This document shows, one piece after another, positions 23,578 to 32,534 of a stretch of 63,338 nt of DNA. The stretch comes from Nitrososphaerota archaeon (GTDB lineage Archaea; Thermoproteota; Nitrososphaeria; Nitrososphaerales; Gagatemarchaeaceae). The DNA lies in assembly GCA_028866945.1 (NCBI GenBank), contig JAGWHE010000003.1, positions 1 through 63,338 on the forward strand. The letters run 5' to 3'. Every line of letters begins with the position of its first letter. Position 1 is the first letter of the stretch. Both the position numbers and the translations under genes were made by a program. Below the pieces are notes generated by a model. The model searched no databases. It was not told where the DNA came from and was given only the letters and a program-made list of their open reading frames with translations.

Positions 23578-23646
23578 ATCAGGTGAGAAACGGTAAGTTT
23601 CGCCGGGCGTTCGAGGTATAAAAGGTATGCAGGCGTCTCGCTCAGG

Positions 23647-23934
23647 CTACTGGGGAGGGAGCTTGCTCGACATCCTGCTCACGCCGGTCACTTCGTACTG
23701 GCTGACGAGGGGAGACTTCGACACGGCCTCCTCGACCTTGTCCACCATCCCCTCTTCCTCCGGGGCGACGATGTCGACTATGACCGCCGAAAGCCCGAAG
23801 GCTATCGGCTCGATCTTCTGCCCTCGTATCTTCGCGGTCTGAGGGAGGAGCGGGGCCACTGAGTCGACTATCTTCTGGTGTTCCGTGGTGGTGTCCTGTG
23901 GGAGCAGCTTGACCCTGATGACGTAGGAACCCAA
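23647..23934 (-). CDS. ef1b: Elongation factor 1-beta
   Basis: A 95-residue archaeal aEF-1beta, the guanine nucleotide exchange factor for EF-1alpha. The alpha-beta sandwich shows GSYVIRVKLLPQDTTTEHQK, then IEPIAFGLSAVIVDIVAPEE and the C-terminal SQYEVTGVSRMSSKL. The start is TTG 23934, 11 nt after the zinc-ribbon gene; a GTG or ATG is not available at that place. The pairing with the zinc-ribbon gene is widespread in archaea. Confidence 0.9.
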   Translation of the reverse strand: MGSYVIRVKLLPQDTTTEHQKIVDSVAPLLPQTAKIRGQKIEPIAFGLSAVIVDIVAPEEEGMVDKVEEAVSKSPLVSQYEVTGVSRMSSKLPPQ

Positions 23935-23945
23935 GGCAGGAACCT

Positions 23946-24128
23946 CTAAGGCCCTTCGAAGCCGCAGTTCACGCACTTGTACCGTCGGGAGAACTTCCTG
24001 CACTTCTCCGACCTCCAGATGACTGTCTCGTGGCAACTGGGGCAGCTGAAGTGGACCGCCCTCTCGGCGGGCTTGACTGGCCTGTTGCACGAATTGCACA
24101 GCGGGAGTGTTACCGTTCCCTGCGACAT
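23946..24128 (-). CDS. Zinc-ribbon RNA-binding protein (DUF1610-like)
   Basis: A 60-residue protein with four zinc knuckles: LCNSCNRPVK, FSCPSCHETV, SEKCRKFSRR and YKCVNCGFEGP. This composition matches the small archaeal zinc ribbons encoded with EF-1beta and thought to act in translation. It starts at ATG 24128 and forms an operon with the EF-1beta gene. Confidence 0.88.
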   Translation of the reverse strand: MSQGTVTLPLCNSCNRPVKPAERAVHFSCPSCHETVIWRSEKCRKFSRRYKCVNCGFEGP

Positions 24129-24186
24129 TTCTTGGGAACCCCCTTTTTACGCCGGCTGATATAGGTTGCTGGGGCCCGGGGCCGTT

Positions 24187-25335
24187 TCAGGGCTCCATGA
24201 GGAGCGACCGGACCTCGGCCGAGGCTATCACTTTGGCGACCCTGAGAAGCCCTGACATCCCCAGGGCGCCGAGGAGGGCGCTCGCATGGAAGTCGAAGTC
24301 GGTCTGAGAGAGCTTCATGATGAGCCTGGGCGTGGCCATGGCGGAGAAGACGGTCTCCAGGTCGGGGTTTGAAAGCTTCTCGAAGATCCCCCTCAGCCTG
24401 AGCATGGTCCTCATCTCCTTGAGGAAGGTCCGCTCCCACTCCTTCTGATACCGGTCCAGCAGGGCCGGGTCCCCCTTCTGAACGCTCTGGGACGCCCACT
24501 TGGAGGCGATGACCCCCGCCGCGACCGAGGTCATTATCCCCCCTGCGGTGGTAGGCTTGACCTGGCCCGCGGATTCCCCGACGAGTATCCGGCCCGGCTC
24601 GACGAACCTGGGGGAGGGCCCCCCGACATAGATGGGGGCGGACACCTTCCGGAGCACGCTGCACTCTCTGCCCTGGAGGAAGTCGTCCAGGGCCCTGAAC
24701 GGACTGACGCCGTACCCGGCCGCGCCGACCTTTGCCCTGTGCCTGCCGAAGGGGATCACCCAGGCGAAGAACCCCGGATACTTGGCCGCGTCGAGGAAGA
24801 CCTCGACGACGTGCTCCCTGACCCAGCTCCCTTCGAGCTCGTACTTCGCCGCAGGGAGTATCCCGTGCCGCGGGGACGAGGCAGGGCCGGTGGCGTCGAC
24901 AAGGTACCTCGCCTCGACATCCGCGTCGCCAGCCTTCGCCTCGACGCGGTCCTTCCTCTGGACCAGGCGTCCGACCCTGGAGCCGGTGCGTACCTCAGCT
25001 CCGTTGGAGACGGCGGTGGCGGCCACCTGCTTGTCGAAGGCGCTCCGGTCTAGCACGACCACGTCGAGGGAGGACGCGTTGACAGCGAAGTGCCGGTCCG
25101 AAGGGGAGTGGATCACGGCGGATGTTATCTTGTTCTGGATGACGTCCGGTGCGGGGGGGTAGCCGTATTTCGTCAGGCCGCGGAGGCTGACGAGTCCGTC
25201 GCACTTCTCCGGCTCCCCGATTTCGTCGTGCTCTTCGGCGACCAGCACGCTCGCTCCCCTCCTGGCCGCCTCAGATGCGAAGGTGAGGCCGGCGATGCTT
25301 CCCCCGGCGACAAGGAAGTCGTAGGTCTTCGGCAT
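24187..25335 (-). CDS. Geranylgeranyl reductase (archaeal lipid saturation)
   Basis: A 382-residue FAD enzyme. The FAD fold is FLVAGGSIAGLTFASEAARR with the downstream GEPEKCDGLVS, the substrate motif is YPGFFAWVIPFG (the PxxYxWxFP region of the family), and the second FAD loop is ILVGESAGQVKPTTAGGIM. It saturates double bonds of (di)geranylgeranyl ether lipids. It acts with G1P dehydrogenase (51467-52507) in the lipid pathway. It is divergent from pth2. Confidence 0.9.
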   Translation of the reverse strand: MPKTYDFLVAGGSIAGLTFASEAARRGASVLVAEEHDEIGEPEKCDGLVSLRGLTKYGYPPAPDVIQNKITSAVIHSPSDRHFAVNASSLDVVVLDRSAFDKQVAATAVSNGAEVRTGSRVGRLVQRKDRVEAKAGDADVEARYLVDATGPASSPRHGILPAAKYELEGSWVREHVVEVFLDAAKYPGFFAWVIPFGRHRAKVGAAGYGVSPFRALDDFLQGRECSVLRKVSAPIYVGGPSPRFVEPGRILVGESAGQVKPTTAGGIMTSVAAGVIASKWASQSVQKGDPALLDRYQKEWERTFLKEMRTMLRLRGIFEKLSNPDLETVFSAMATPRLIMKLSQTDFDFHASALLGALGMSGLLRVAKVIASAEVRSLLMEP

Positions 25336-25394
25336 TTGTGAGAACTCGCTGAAAGGCTTAATCCGACTCGTATTAACCGTTCGAGCAGAATCTG

Positions 25395-25742
25395 ATGAAA
25401 CAGGCGATCGTGGTCAGGACAGACTTGGGGATGGGGAAGGGGAAGGCGGCCGCCCAGGTCGCCCATGCGTCGCTTGCAGCCGCCGAGGCCGCCATGCAGA
25501 GGAAGGGAGGGTGGTACGAGGCCTGGAAGGAAGGGGGGCAGGCGAAGATCGTCCTGAAGGTGGCGTCCGAATCTGACCTCAGGGATGTCTTCCGCAAGGC
25601 GAAGTCAGCGGGTCTCCCTGCCTCGCTGATTGAAGACAGAGGGCTGACTCAGATAGAGCCCGGGTCGGCGACCTGCGTGGGCATCGGCCCCGCTCCGGAC
25701 GCGGAGGTGGACGCGATCACGGGGAAACTCAAGCTGCTTTGA
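25395..25742 (+). CDS. pth2: Peptidyl-tRNA hydrolase Pth2
   Basis: A 115-residue archaeal/eukaryal-type peptidyl-tRNA hydrolase. The signature KQAIVVRTDLGMGKGKAAAQ with VAHASLAAAEAA, the stretch GGQAKIVLKVASESDLRDVF, and ETrp-like end segment LTQIEPGSATCVGIGPAPD are all present. It recycles tRNA from aborted peptidyl-tRNA. Its stop overlaps the TTG start of the truD gene by 4 nt. Confidence 0.96.
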   Translation: MKQAIVVRTDLGMGKGKAAAQVAHASLAAAEAAMQRKGGWYEAWKEGGQAKIVLKVASESDLRDVFRKAKSAGLPASLIEDRGLTQIEPGSATCVGIGPAPDAEVDAITGKLKLL

Positions 25743-26968
25743 CCGAGGCAGCCGCCGTCGAGTCGGCCGTCGGTATCGAGGTCTATGCCACTGCGGGGGA
25801 CAGGTGCGGCGGGGTGGCGAAGTCGTCGGCCGAGGACTTCAGGGTGGAGGAGATGGTCTCGGTGGGCGAGATGGGCAAGGAGCCCCTTCCCGGCTACTTC
25901 CCGGTCTACAGGGTCGAGAAACTGGGCGTGGACACCATGCACATGGCGGAGCTGCTATCCAGGGCGCTCAAGAGCAGGGTCAGCTAAGGCGGTATGAGAG
26001 ACAGCAGGGCGCGCTCGGTGCAGTACGTGACCCCGACGAGCCTGCGGTCGGCCAGGCCTGAGAGGGTCGACGGAGGCAGGTTCACGGCAAACCTGGTGGG
26101 CTGGGTGCCGAGGCCGCTGACCCGCGGCTCGGTTGTGGGCAACAGGTTCCTCGTGGTCCTGAGGGAGTGCTGCGAGACGATAGGCCAGAGAGCCGAGGAG
26201 GCGTACGATGCGGCCAGGAGGGGGAAGGTTCCCAACTACTTCGGGCTCCAGCGCTTCGGCGTAAGGGGGGCAGGGACCCACGCAGTCGGCAAGGCGATGG
26301 TCGATGGGGACTTCGAAGGCGCGGTCAGGCTCATACTCGGGGATTCTGCGGGCGAACAGGTGCTCAGCGGCGGCGGGGCCCCGCGCCTGGCGCGTGGCCA
26401 GGACATCGAAAGGGCGGTGGCAAGGGAGGCGGAGAGGCACCCCGGAGAGTGGGTCAGGGCGCTCAGGGCCGTCCCCCTGAAGCTGAGGAGGCTGTACGTG
26501 CAGGCGTATCAGTCGTTCATATTCAACAGGTCGCTGAGCCTGGCGCTGCGGGCCGGGGAGGACATCTCTGCCTACGTGAAGGGGGACAACTGGGCCGCCG
26601 TCTCGGAAGGGGGGCTCCTGACTTCGCACGCCAGGAGCGCCAGGGAGGACCCGGCGGGGAGGGCGACGCCGCTGATCCAGCTCGCGGGGTACGCCTACCG
26701 GAACTACGGCTCGAGGTTCGACGGCTACGTCGAGGAGGTCCTCCGGGCAGAAGGGGTCTCGCCGGGGCAATTCTTCATCGAAGCGATGCAGGAGGCCTCT
26801 GCCGAAGGCGGGTTCAGGCGCCCACAGATTGCGATAGCAGAAGAGTTCTGGAAGTCAGAGGGGAAGACCGCGGAGCTGTCTTTCGCACTCGGCAGGGGGC
26901 AGTACGCCACGGTCCTGCTCCGTGAAATACTGAAACCCGAGGATCCGTTGGTTTCAGGCCTCTTCTAA
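25739..26968 (+). pseudogene. truD: tRNA pseudouridine(13) synthase TruD interrupted by an in-frame TAA
   Basis: Two adjoining stretches in the same frame make one TruD. The first 82 codons (TTG 25739, VESAVGIEVYATAGDRCGG to ALKSRVS) end at TAA 25985-25987. The frame continues at once with GGMRDSRARSVQYVTPTS, which carries the catalytic Asp (codon 26000-26002). It then runs 324 residues to the TruD C-terminus. The stop stands where the family has Phe or Tyr before GG/AGxKD, so a TAY-to-TAA change fits. TruD makes pseudouridine 13 in tRNA. Readthrough, a sequencing error, or real loss are the options. Restart at ATG 25994 would drop the first 85 codons. Confidence 0.85.
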
Positions 26969-27016
26969 TCCGGGAACGCTTATACATGGTTTGAAGATGG
27001 GCCAGCAGAGACTCTC

Positions 27017-28012
27017 ATGGCCTCGGAAGTCTTCGACCTCACCATAGTCGGTGCGGGGCCGAGCGGTCTCTTCGCCACTTTCTACGCCGGCCTCAGGCAG
27101 ATGAAGACCAAGGTGATCGACGCGCTGGAGGAGCCCGGAGGCCAGGTCGCGGTGCTCTATCCGGAGAAGTACATCTTCGATGTCCCTGGGTACACCAAGA
27201 TACTGGCCAAGGACCTGGTGAAGGCGCTGGTGGACCAGGCCTTCCAGTACAAGGCGACGCTGGTCCTCGGGGAGAGGGTGACTTCCCTGCACAAGACTGA
27301 CGGGGTCATCGAGCTCTCTACGGACAAGGGCACCAAGCACTACTCGAAGGCGGTCCTCATAGCGGCAGGGGTGGGGGCGTTCTCCCCAAACAGGCTGGAG
27401 GCGAAGGGGGCGCCTGACTACGAAGGCAAGGGCGTGTACTATTTCGTGAAAGACAAGAGCGTGTTCAAGGGCAAGAACCTCCTCATCGTCGGGGGCGGGG
27501 ACTCGGCGGTGGACTGGGCGCTCAACATCAAGGACATCGCCAAGAAGATCACCCTCGTCCACAGGAGGGACGTCTTCAGGGCGCACGAGGGGAGCGTGGC
27601 GGAGCTCATGAAGTCCAGCGTCGATGTGAGGCTGTTCTACGAGGTCGGGAGCGTGACGGGGGACGGGACCAGGGTTACAGGCGCGGTGATATTCGACAAC
27701 AGGACGAAGGCGGAGACCACCCTCGAAGTCGACGCCATCCTGGTGAACATCGGGTTCAGGGCAGACCTCGGGCCGATAAAGGACTGGGGGCTGCAGATAG
27801 ACGGGAGGGAGATAAGGTCCAACGGGAAGATGGAGACCAACATCCCGGGCGTCTACGTCGCGGGCGACATCGCAGGCCCCCTGGACGGGGTGAAGCTGAA
27901 CTTGATCGCCACCGGGTATGCTCAGGCTGCGCTCGCGGTCAACGTGGCGAAGGCGTACGTCGACCCGACGTCAAAGATATTCCCCGGCCACAGCAGCGAG
28001 ATGAAGAAGTAG
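27017..28012 (+). CDS. Ferredoxin-NADP reductase, thioredoxin-reductase-like type
   Basis: A 331-residue FAD/NADPH protein. FAD motif: LTIVGAGPSGLFATFYAGLR with EEPGGQVAVLYPEK. NADPH motif: NLLIVGGGDSAVDWALNIKD with VHRRDVFRAHE. The C-terminal FAD loop is GVYVAGDIAGPLDGVKLNLI. The CxxC of thioredoxin reductase is absent in the middle domain, which marks the ferredoxin-NADP(+) reductase type. It exchanges electrons between NADPH and ferredoxin, possibly that at 57970. It is convergent with rpl15e. Confidence 0.93.
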   Translation: MASEVFDLTIVGAGPSGLFATFYAGLRQMKTKVIDALEEPGGQVAVLYPEKYIFDVPGYTKILAKDLVKALVDQAFQYKATLVLGERVTSLHKTDGVIELSTDKGTKHYSKAVLIAAGVGAFSPNRLEAKGAPDYEGKGVYYFVKDKSVFKGKNLLIVGGGDSAVDWALNIKDIAKKITLVHRRDVFRAHEGSVAELMKSSVDVRLFYEVGSVTGDGTRVTGAVIFDNRTKAETTLEVDAILVNIGFRADLGPIKDWGLQIDGREIRSNGKMETNIPGVYVAGDIAGPLDGVKLNLIATGYAQAALAVNVAKAYVDPTSKIFPGHSSEMKK

Positions 28013-28013
28013 C

Positions 28014-28475
28014 CTAGTCGGCCTGGCCGAGTATCCGTCGGTAATTGTAGTCCTTTCGGATCGCTGGGTGCATCGGGTCTATCAACACGCACTCGTACCA
28101 GGCGTGGATGCCGTCCTGCCAGACCGGGTAGGAGCCGAGAAGCTTCATGTTCGGGTGCCTTTCGTGGGCCCTCCGTTCGGCGACCTGCTGCGAGGACACG
28201 TCCGACTTGATCTTGAGGACACCCATGTGCTTGGGCCTCCTGCCGGAGGTGGGCCTCTGCTTCCTCATACCTCCCCTCGACACGCGCATGCGGATGACGA
28301 TGACGCCCTCCTTGGCCTTGTAGCCGATGGCCCTGGCCCTGTCGAGCCTCCAGGGACGGTCGACCCTGAGCATCGCTGGCTGCTTCCGGAGCTCTACGGC
28401 CCGCGCCCTGATGTCCCCCGCCTTCTCGTGGAGGATGTGGTGCCAGGTCTTCGAAATCTGGCTGTACATCGTCAT
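28014..28475 (-). CDS. rpl15e: Ribosomal protein eL15
   Basis: A 153-residue large-subunit protein: YSQISKTWHHILHEKAGDIR, then RVDRPWRLDRARAIGYKAKE, GVIVIRMRVSRGGMRKQRPT and SGRRPKHMGVLKIK. The C-terminal basic tail found in euryarchaeal and eukaryotic eL15 (about 190-200 residues in all) is missing; it ends DYNYRRILGQAD. The start is ATG 28475, about 25 nt after GTTTATTTG (28498-28509), so it looks leaderless. An upstream ATG at 28493 is less likely. Confidence 0.95.
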   Translation of the reverse strand: MTMYSQISKTWHHILHEKAGDIRARAVELRKQPAMLRVDRPWRLDRARAIGYKAKEGVIVIRMRVSRGGMRKQRPTSGRRPKHMGVLKIKSDVSSQQVAERRAHERHPNMKLLGSYPVWQDGIHAWYECVLIDPMHPAIRKDYNYRRILGQAD

Positions 28476-28496
28476 TTGGGCGCCTCGTTTCAACTC

Positions 28497-28510
28497 GGCA
28501 AATAAACGTT
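28497..28510 (-). promoter_or_regulatory. TATA box of rpl15e
   Basis: Minus strand AACGTTTATTTGCC ends about 22 nt before ATG 28475, predicting a leaderless transcript. Confidence 0.45.
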
Positions 28511-28518
28511 CGGCTCGG

Positions 28519-29430
28519 TCAGGCTGAAGCGAAGAACGCCCTTACCTTCTCCCCGATCACCGTGATGGCGTTGGCCTGGGCTTCCTCTGTCTGGCCCCCG
28601 ATGTGGGGGGTCAGGATGGTGTTCGGGGCGCCCATTATCGCTCCCGTGGGAGGCTCCTTCTCGAACACGTCGAGGGCCGCTCCCCCCAGGGCCCCCTCCT
28701 TCAGGGCGGCGGCCAGCGCGTCCTCGTCGACCACCCCTCCCCGGGAGGTGTTCACGATCACGGCGCCCTTCTTCATCCGGGAGATCCTCTCTGCGCCGAC
28801 CATCTTGGCGGTCTCGGGGGTCATGGGGACGTGGAGCGTGATGAAGTCGGACGAAGCGAAAAGCTCGTCGAGGGAGACAACCCTCGCACCGAGCGGGGCA
28901 AGCACCCCTTTCTGGAGCGGGATGACATCGTAGACCAGGATGCTCATGCCCATCACCCTCGCCACTTCCCCTATCCGACGCCCGATGCGCCCGAGCCCGA
29001 CGATGCCGAGCACCCGTCCCCTCAGTTCCCTGCCGACGAGGGCGTTCTTCTCCCACCTGCCCGCCTTCGTGCTGACGTCTGCCTGCACGACCTTCCTGCT
29101 CAGGGCGAGCATGAGGAGGAGGACGTGCTCAGCCACAGCCTCCACGAGGGACTCGGGGCTGTTCACCACTGTCACCCCCTTCGACTTCGCGTACTCGACG
29201 TCCACGTTGTCAAGGCCGGTCCCTGGCCGGGCCACGAGCTTCAGCTTGGCCGCCCTGTCCAGGACCGCCCTGTCGACCTTTGTCCTGCTCCTGATTATCA
29301 GGGCGTCGTATTCGCCGACGGCCGAGAGGAGCTCGTCTCTGGTGATCGCCGGCTTGTAGTCGACTGTGACGGCCGGCCCCAGTGCAAGCTGTGAAACTTC
29401 GACCTGGTCGCAAATCAGGACCTTGACCAT
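28519..29430 (-). CDS. D-3-phosphoglycerate dehydrogenase-like 2-hydroxyacid dehydrogenase
   Basis: A 303-residue NAD-dependent D-isomer 2-hydroxyacid dehydrogenase. The N-terminal domain has YDALIIRSRTKVDRAVLDRA. The NAD fold is RVLGIVGLGRIGRRIGEVAR. Catalytic Arg lies in VNTSRGGVVDEDALAAALK, Glu in LDVFEKEPP, and His in LTPHIGGQT. It resembles the short SerA without an ACT domain, so serine biosynthesis is a likely role. Other substrates cannot be excluded. Its start overlaps the end of the upstream FAD gene by 16 nt. Confidence 0.88.
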   Translation of the reverse strand: MVKVLICDQVEVSQLALGPAVTVDYKPAITRDELLSAVGEYDALIIRSRTKVDRAVLDRAAKLKLVARPGTGLDNVDVEYAKSKGVTVVNSPESLVEAVAEHVLLLMLALSRKVVQADVSTKAGRWEKNALVGRELRGRVLGIVGLGRIGRRIGEVARVMGMSILVYDVIPLQKGVLAPLGARVVSLDELFASSDFITLHVPMTPETAKMVGAERISRMKKGAVIVNTSRGGVVDEDALAAALKEGALGGAALDVFEKEPPTGAIMGAPNTILTPHIGGQTEEAQANAITVIGEKVRAFFASA

Positions 29431-30638
29431 GCTTCGAGCCCCAGCCTCGCGGTCTCCGAGACCATCGATATATCGCTTGAACCTAATGCGCCGTCGTAGG
29501 CGAGGGACCTGAGGGTGCCAAGGCGGCCGGTGAAGTGTGGCAGAAGCTCGCGGTGCGACTCGTCGCCGACGAGCTCCATCCCCAGCACGTCTCCCTTGGC
29601 TCGGTCATAGACCATCGCGCATGACGAGTGGTCGTCCGCGCGCTCCCCGATGACGTCAAGGCCGGCGGCACCGGCCACAGAGACTCCTGTCCCCACCCGC
29701 GTCCACAGGAGTCCGAAGAGGTGGGTGCTGAACCGCCTGTTGAGGGGCATCCTGGCTCTGCCTCCGGCTGCGTTCGCGCCGGCGATCCTCCCTGACGGGC
29801 CCAGCTCGTCCTCGAGCGTGGCCTGGGGAGGGTTCCCTTCGGAGAGCTCGGCGCACCCGCCTGCTGCGAAGACGTCCGGGACCGTGGTCTCCATGCCGAA
29901 GCCCACCCTGACCCCGCCGAGGCGGCCAGGGCTGGCTGGGTGGGGGACGCGCCGCGGGACGCGCCTCGGAGCGACCGCCAGGGCGTCCGCCGGGACGACT
30001 TCGCCATCGACGAGCACCGCCTGGAGCGCCCTGGGGCCAAGGGCCCGGTCAACCCGCCCTTGCCTTACGGAGACTCCCCTCCGGCTGGCGGCGTCGCAGA
30101 GCACCTTCGCGGCAAGGGGACCCGGGGCCGCGTGCTGCCACGAAGTAATGACGGCCGTCACGCCCCTGCCCCCGCTCGCGGCCCTCTCCGCGACCTGCAG
30201 CACCCGCGCGCCCTCGCCGGCGACCAGCACTCGTTCGGCGGCGCAGAGGTCGCGCCCAAATCTGGCGAAGGCCTCCGGGGAGTCCAGGAGGGTCACCCCA
30301 GGCTTGCCCCGACCCTCGAATGATATTCGCTCGTGGATGGAGCCGGTGGCGACCACCAGCCGGTCCGCGCGGAACATCCCCCCACCTTCCGCTACGGCAG
30401 ACCCCCGGGCGACCGAGACGATGGTAGAGCCGAAGGCGCAGGTCACCTCAGGCGGGAGACGCCGGGCCGGGGTGCGAGGCTCGGCAGCCTTCTCCCCGCA
30501 GATCAGCTCCGGCCAGGACCGCCAGTCGGGGAGGGGGCCCCCGAGCGAGTCGACGAGTGTGACGTCTGCTCCGTTCCTTGCGGCTTCCCGGGCGGCCTCG
30601 GCCCCGGCCACCCCTGCCCCTATCACGCAGACCCTCAC
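29415..30638 (-). CDS. FAD/NAD(P)-dependent oxidoreductase
   Basis: A 407-residue pyridine nucleotide-disulfide-like oxidoreductase. The N-terminus is VCVIGAGVAGAEAAREAARN. The second Rossmann unit is ERVLVAGEGARVLQVAERAA, the FAD loop is DVFAAGGCAELSEGN, and the C-terminal domain contains THLFGLLWTRVGTG. Redox Cys pairs as in dihydrolipoamide dehydrogenase are not clear. NADH oxidase or CoA-disulfide-reductase-like chemistry is a guess. It overlaps the downstream dehydrogenase gene by 16 nt, so the two are co-transcribed. It is divergent from the GTPase gene. Confidence 0.8.
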   Translation of the reverse strand: MRVCVIGAGVAGAEAAREAARNGADVTLVDSLGGPLPDWRSWPELICGEKAAEPRTPARRLPPEVTCAFGSTIVSVARGSAVAEGGGMFRADRLVVATGSIHERISFEGRGKPGVTLLDSPEAFARFGRDLCAAERVLVAGEGARVLQVAERAASGGRGVTAVITSWQHAAPGPLAAKVLCDAASRRGVSVRQGRVDRALGPRALQAVLVDGEVVPADALAVAPRRVPRRVPHPASPGRLGGVRVGFGMETTVPDVFAAGGCAELSEGNPPQATLEDELGPSGRIAGANAAGGRARMPLNRRFSTHLFGLLWTRVGTGVSVAGAAGLDVIGERADDHSSCAMVYDRAKGDVLGMELVGDESHRELLPHFTGRLGTLRSLAYDGALGSSDISMVSETARLGLEAWSRS

Positions 30639-30691
30639 GGCGGTTCTCGCGGCCTGCGATGGTTATAACGGGCTGAGGGCTCGGCAGCCCC

Positions 30692-31897
30692 GTGCTGGTG
30701 GGGGTCGTCGGCAAACCTAATGTCGGCAAATCGACGTTCTTCGCAGCGGCGACCCTGAAGGACGTCCCCATCGCCGACTATCCCTTCACCACGATAAAGC
30801 CGAACGTCGGCGTGGCGCACCTTGTCACGAAGTGCGTCTGCAAGGAGCTCGGGGTCACGGACGCCCCCAGGAACTCGACCTGTGTGAACGGGACCCGGCT
30901 GATTCCGGTTAAGCTGGTGGACGTGGCAGGGCTCGTCGAGGGCGCGTCGAAGGGCAAGGGGCTGGGGAACCAGTTCCTCGACGACCTCAGGCAGGCAGAC
31001 GCCCTAATCCACGTCGTCGACGCCTCAGGGTCCACGGACCTCGAGGGAAGGAAGGTCCCGGCGGGGACCCACGACCCTGGCGGGGACATAGAAATGGTGG
31101 AGAAGGAGTTCGACCTGTGGATGTTCGGGATACTGAAGAAGGACTGGGAGAAGGCCACGAGGTCGCTGGAGCAGACGGGCGGCAAGATCGTGGAGCATCT
31201 CGCGGGCAGGCTTTCAGGGCTGTCGGTGACCTTCGCCGACGTGGAGCAGGTGGTCCTCCGGCTCCGCCTCAGGACGGAGAAGCCGAGCCAGTGGACCGAC
31301 GACCAGCTCATGCAGCTGGTGGTCGGGACGAGGAAGCTCACCAAGCCGTCCCTCCTGGCCGCGAACAAGGCGGACCTCCCGACGTCGGGGCCCTACATCG
31401 AGAAGCTGCGGCAGACGGGGAGGGAGGTGGTCCCCTGCGCCTCGGAAGCCGAGCTCCTGCTCCGCCGGGCGGCGGAGCACGGCCTGGTAGACTACTTCCC
31501 CGGCGACAAGACGTTCTCGGTCAGTGACCCAGCCAGGCTGAACCCCGCGCAGTCGAACGCCCTCGACATGGTGGAAGAGCGGGTGATGAAGGTGTACGGC
31601 GGGACCGGGGTCCAGGACGCGATCAACAGGGCGTTCTTCGACCTGCTGAAGGCGATCGTCGTCTTCCCGGTGGAGGACGAGACGAGGTTCGCGGACAAGG
31701 AGGGGCGGGTCCTCCCCGACGCGTTCGTGATGCGCGGCGGGTCGACGGCCCTGGACCTGGCGCGGACCGTGCACAGCGAGCTGGCCGACACTTTCCTTTA
31801 CGCCATAGATGCCAGGTCCGGGAAGAGGCTCGGCTCCGACCACGTGCTCAGTAACAGGGACGTGGTGAAGATCGTCTCAAGCGGGAAGCGGGGCTAG
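30692..31897 (+). CDS. YchF/OLA1-type GTPase (archaeal YGR210-like)
   Basis: A 401-residue P-loop protein of the Obg/YchF class. G1 is GVVGKPNVGKSTFFAA, switch region is DYPFTTIKPNVG, G3 is KLVDVAGLVEGASKGKGLGN, and G4 is NKAD. A C-terminal TGS-like domain carries LPDAFVMRGGSTALDLARTV and ends SDHVLSNRDVVKIVSS. Relatives bind ribosomes and hydrolyse ATP or GTP. The start is GTG 30692. It overlaps the convergent rps3ae gene by 21 nt. Confidence 0.93.
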   Translation: MLVGVVGKPNVGKSTFFAAATLKDVPIADYPFTTIKPNVGVAHLVTKCVCKELGVTDAPRNSTCVNGTRLIPVKLVDVAGLVEGASKGKGLGNQFLDDLRQADALIHVVDASGSTDLEGRKVPAGTHDPGGDIEMVEKEFDLWMFGILKKDWEKATRSLEQTGGKIVEHLAGRLSGLSVTFADVEQVVLRLRLRTEKPSQWTDDQLMQLVVGTRKLTKPSLLAANKADLPTSGPYIEKLRQTGREVVPCASEAELLLRRAAEHGLVDYFPGDKTFSVSDPARLNPAQSNALDMVEERVMKVYGGTGVQDAINRAFFDLLKAIVVFPVEDETRFADKEGRVLPDAFVMRGGSTALDLARTVHSELADTFLYAIDARSGKRLGSDHVLSNRDVVKIVSSGKRG

Positions 31898-32500
31898 CTG
31901 TTCGGCCCTCCGCGGCTCGGGCCTCGCAATCAGCTTGCTCTTGCGCACCCCAACGTGGCGCAGGTGCGTGACCTTCTTCGCCTCGTTGTAGACGTCTGAC
32001 GCCACCTTCTGGAGCACCAGCTCCTGGACGAAGCCCTCGTAGTTCATACTCGCGGCCTTCGCGCCTATGACCTGGTCCATGACCAGCCTCAGGTCGTGCT
32101 TCTTGGAGCTGTTCATCTTGCCCTGCGAAAGGGCGGTGCAGTAGACCCTGACGACGTACCCGTCCTTGGTGGTGTAGTCGCGGATGAAGTCAGACATCGA
32201 AGAGCCCCTCCTGATGAGGCTCCTGAGAAACTCCCGGGAGTATTCGTGCCCCTTGAAGATGGTGTAGGCGGTCTCGCCGTCGACCCGGTCGATCTGGAAG
32301 TAGAGCTTGAAGGCGTAGTGCTGGGGGTCCTGCTTGAGTATGTCGTAGAGGGTGGTCTCGATGGTCCTCCCTTCTGGCTTCTGGACGTCGGTGAGAGGGA
32401 CCCTCGCTATGGGGGCGTTGCCGAACGACGGGGAAGCGGTGACCGTGACCCAGGACTTCAGCTTCCATTTGTCCCTGACCTTCGCTACTTTCTTGGGCAA
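31877..32500 (-). CDS. rps3ae: Ribosomal protein eS1 (S3Ae)
   Basis: A 207-residue small-subunit protein. Typical segments are VRDKWKLKSWVTVTASPSFG, KPEGRTIETTLYDILKQDPQ, KLYFQIDRVDGETAYTIFKG, and EFLRSLIRRGSSMSDFIRDY. Length fits the family. It starts 34 nt from the serS stop on the same strand. It is convergent with the YchF-like GTPase gene. Confidence 0.96.
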   Translation of the reverse strand: MPKKVAKVRDKWKLKSWVTVTASPSFGNAPIARVPLTDVQKPEGRTIETTLYDILKQDPQHYAFKLYFQIDRVDGETAYTIFKGHEYSREFLRSLIRRGSSMSDFIRDYTTKDGYVVRVYCTALSQGKMNSSKKHDLRLVMDQVIGAKAASMNYEGFVQELVLQKVASDVYNEAKKVTHLRHVGVRKSKLIARPEPRRAEQLAPLPA

Positions 32501-32534
32501 ACGATTTCTCCCCGTTCCGAGCGGGCTTTTAACC

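Noticed and set aside
25985-25987. TAA in truD as selenocysteine or pyrrolysine codon
   Set aside because: Those use TGA and TAG. No known recoding inserts an amino acid at TAA in archaea.
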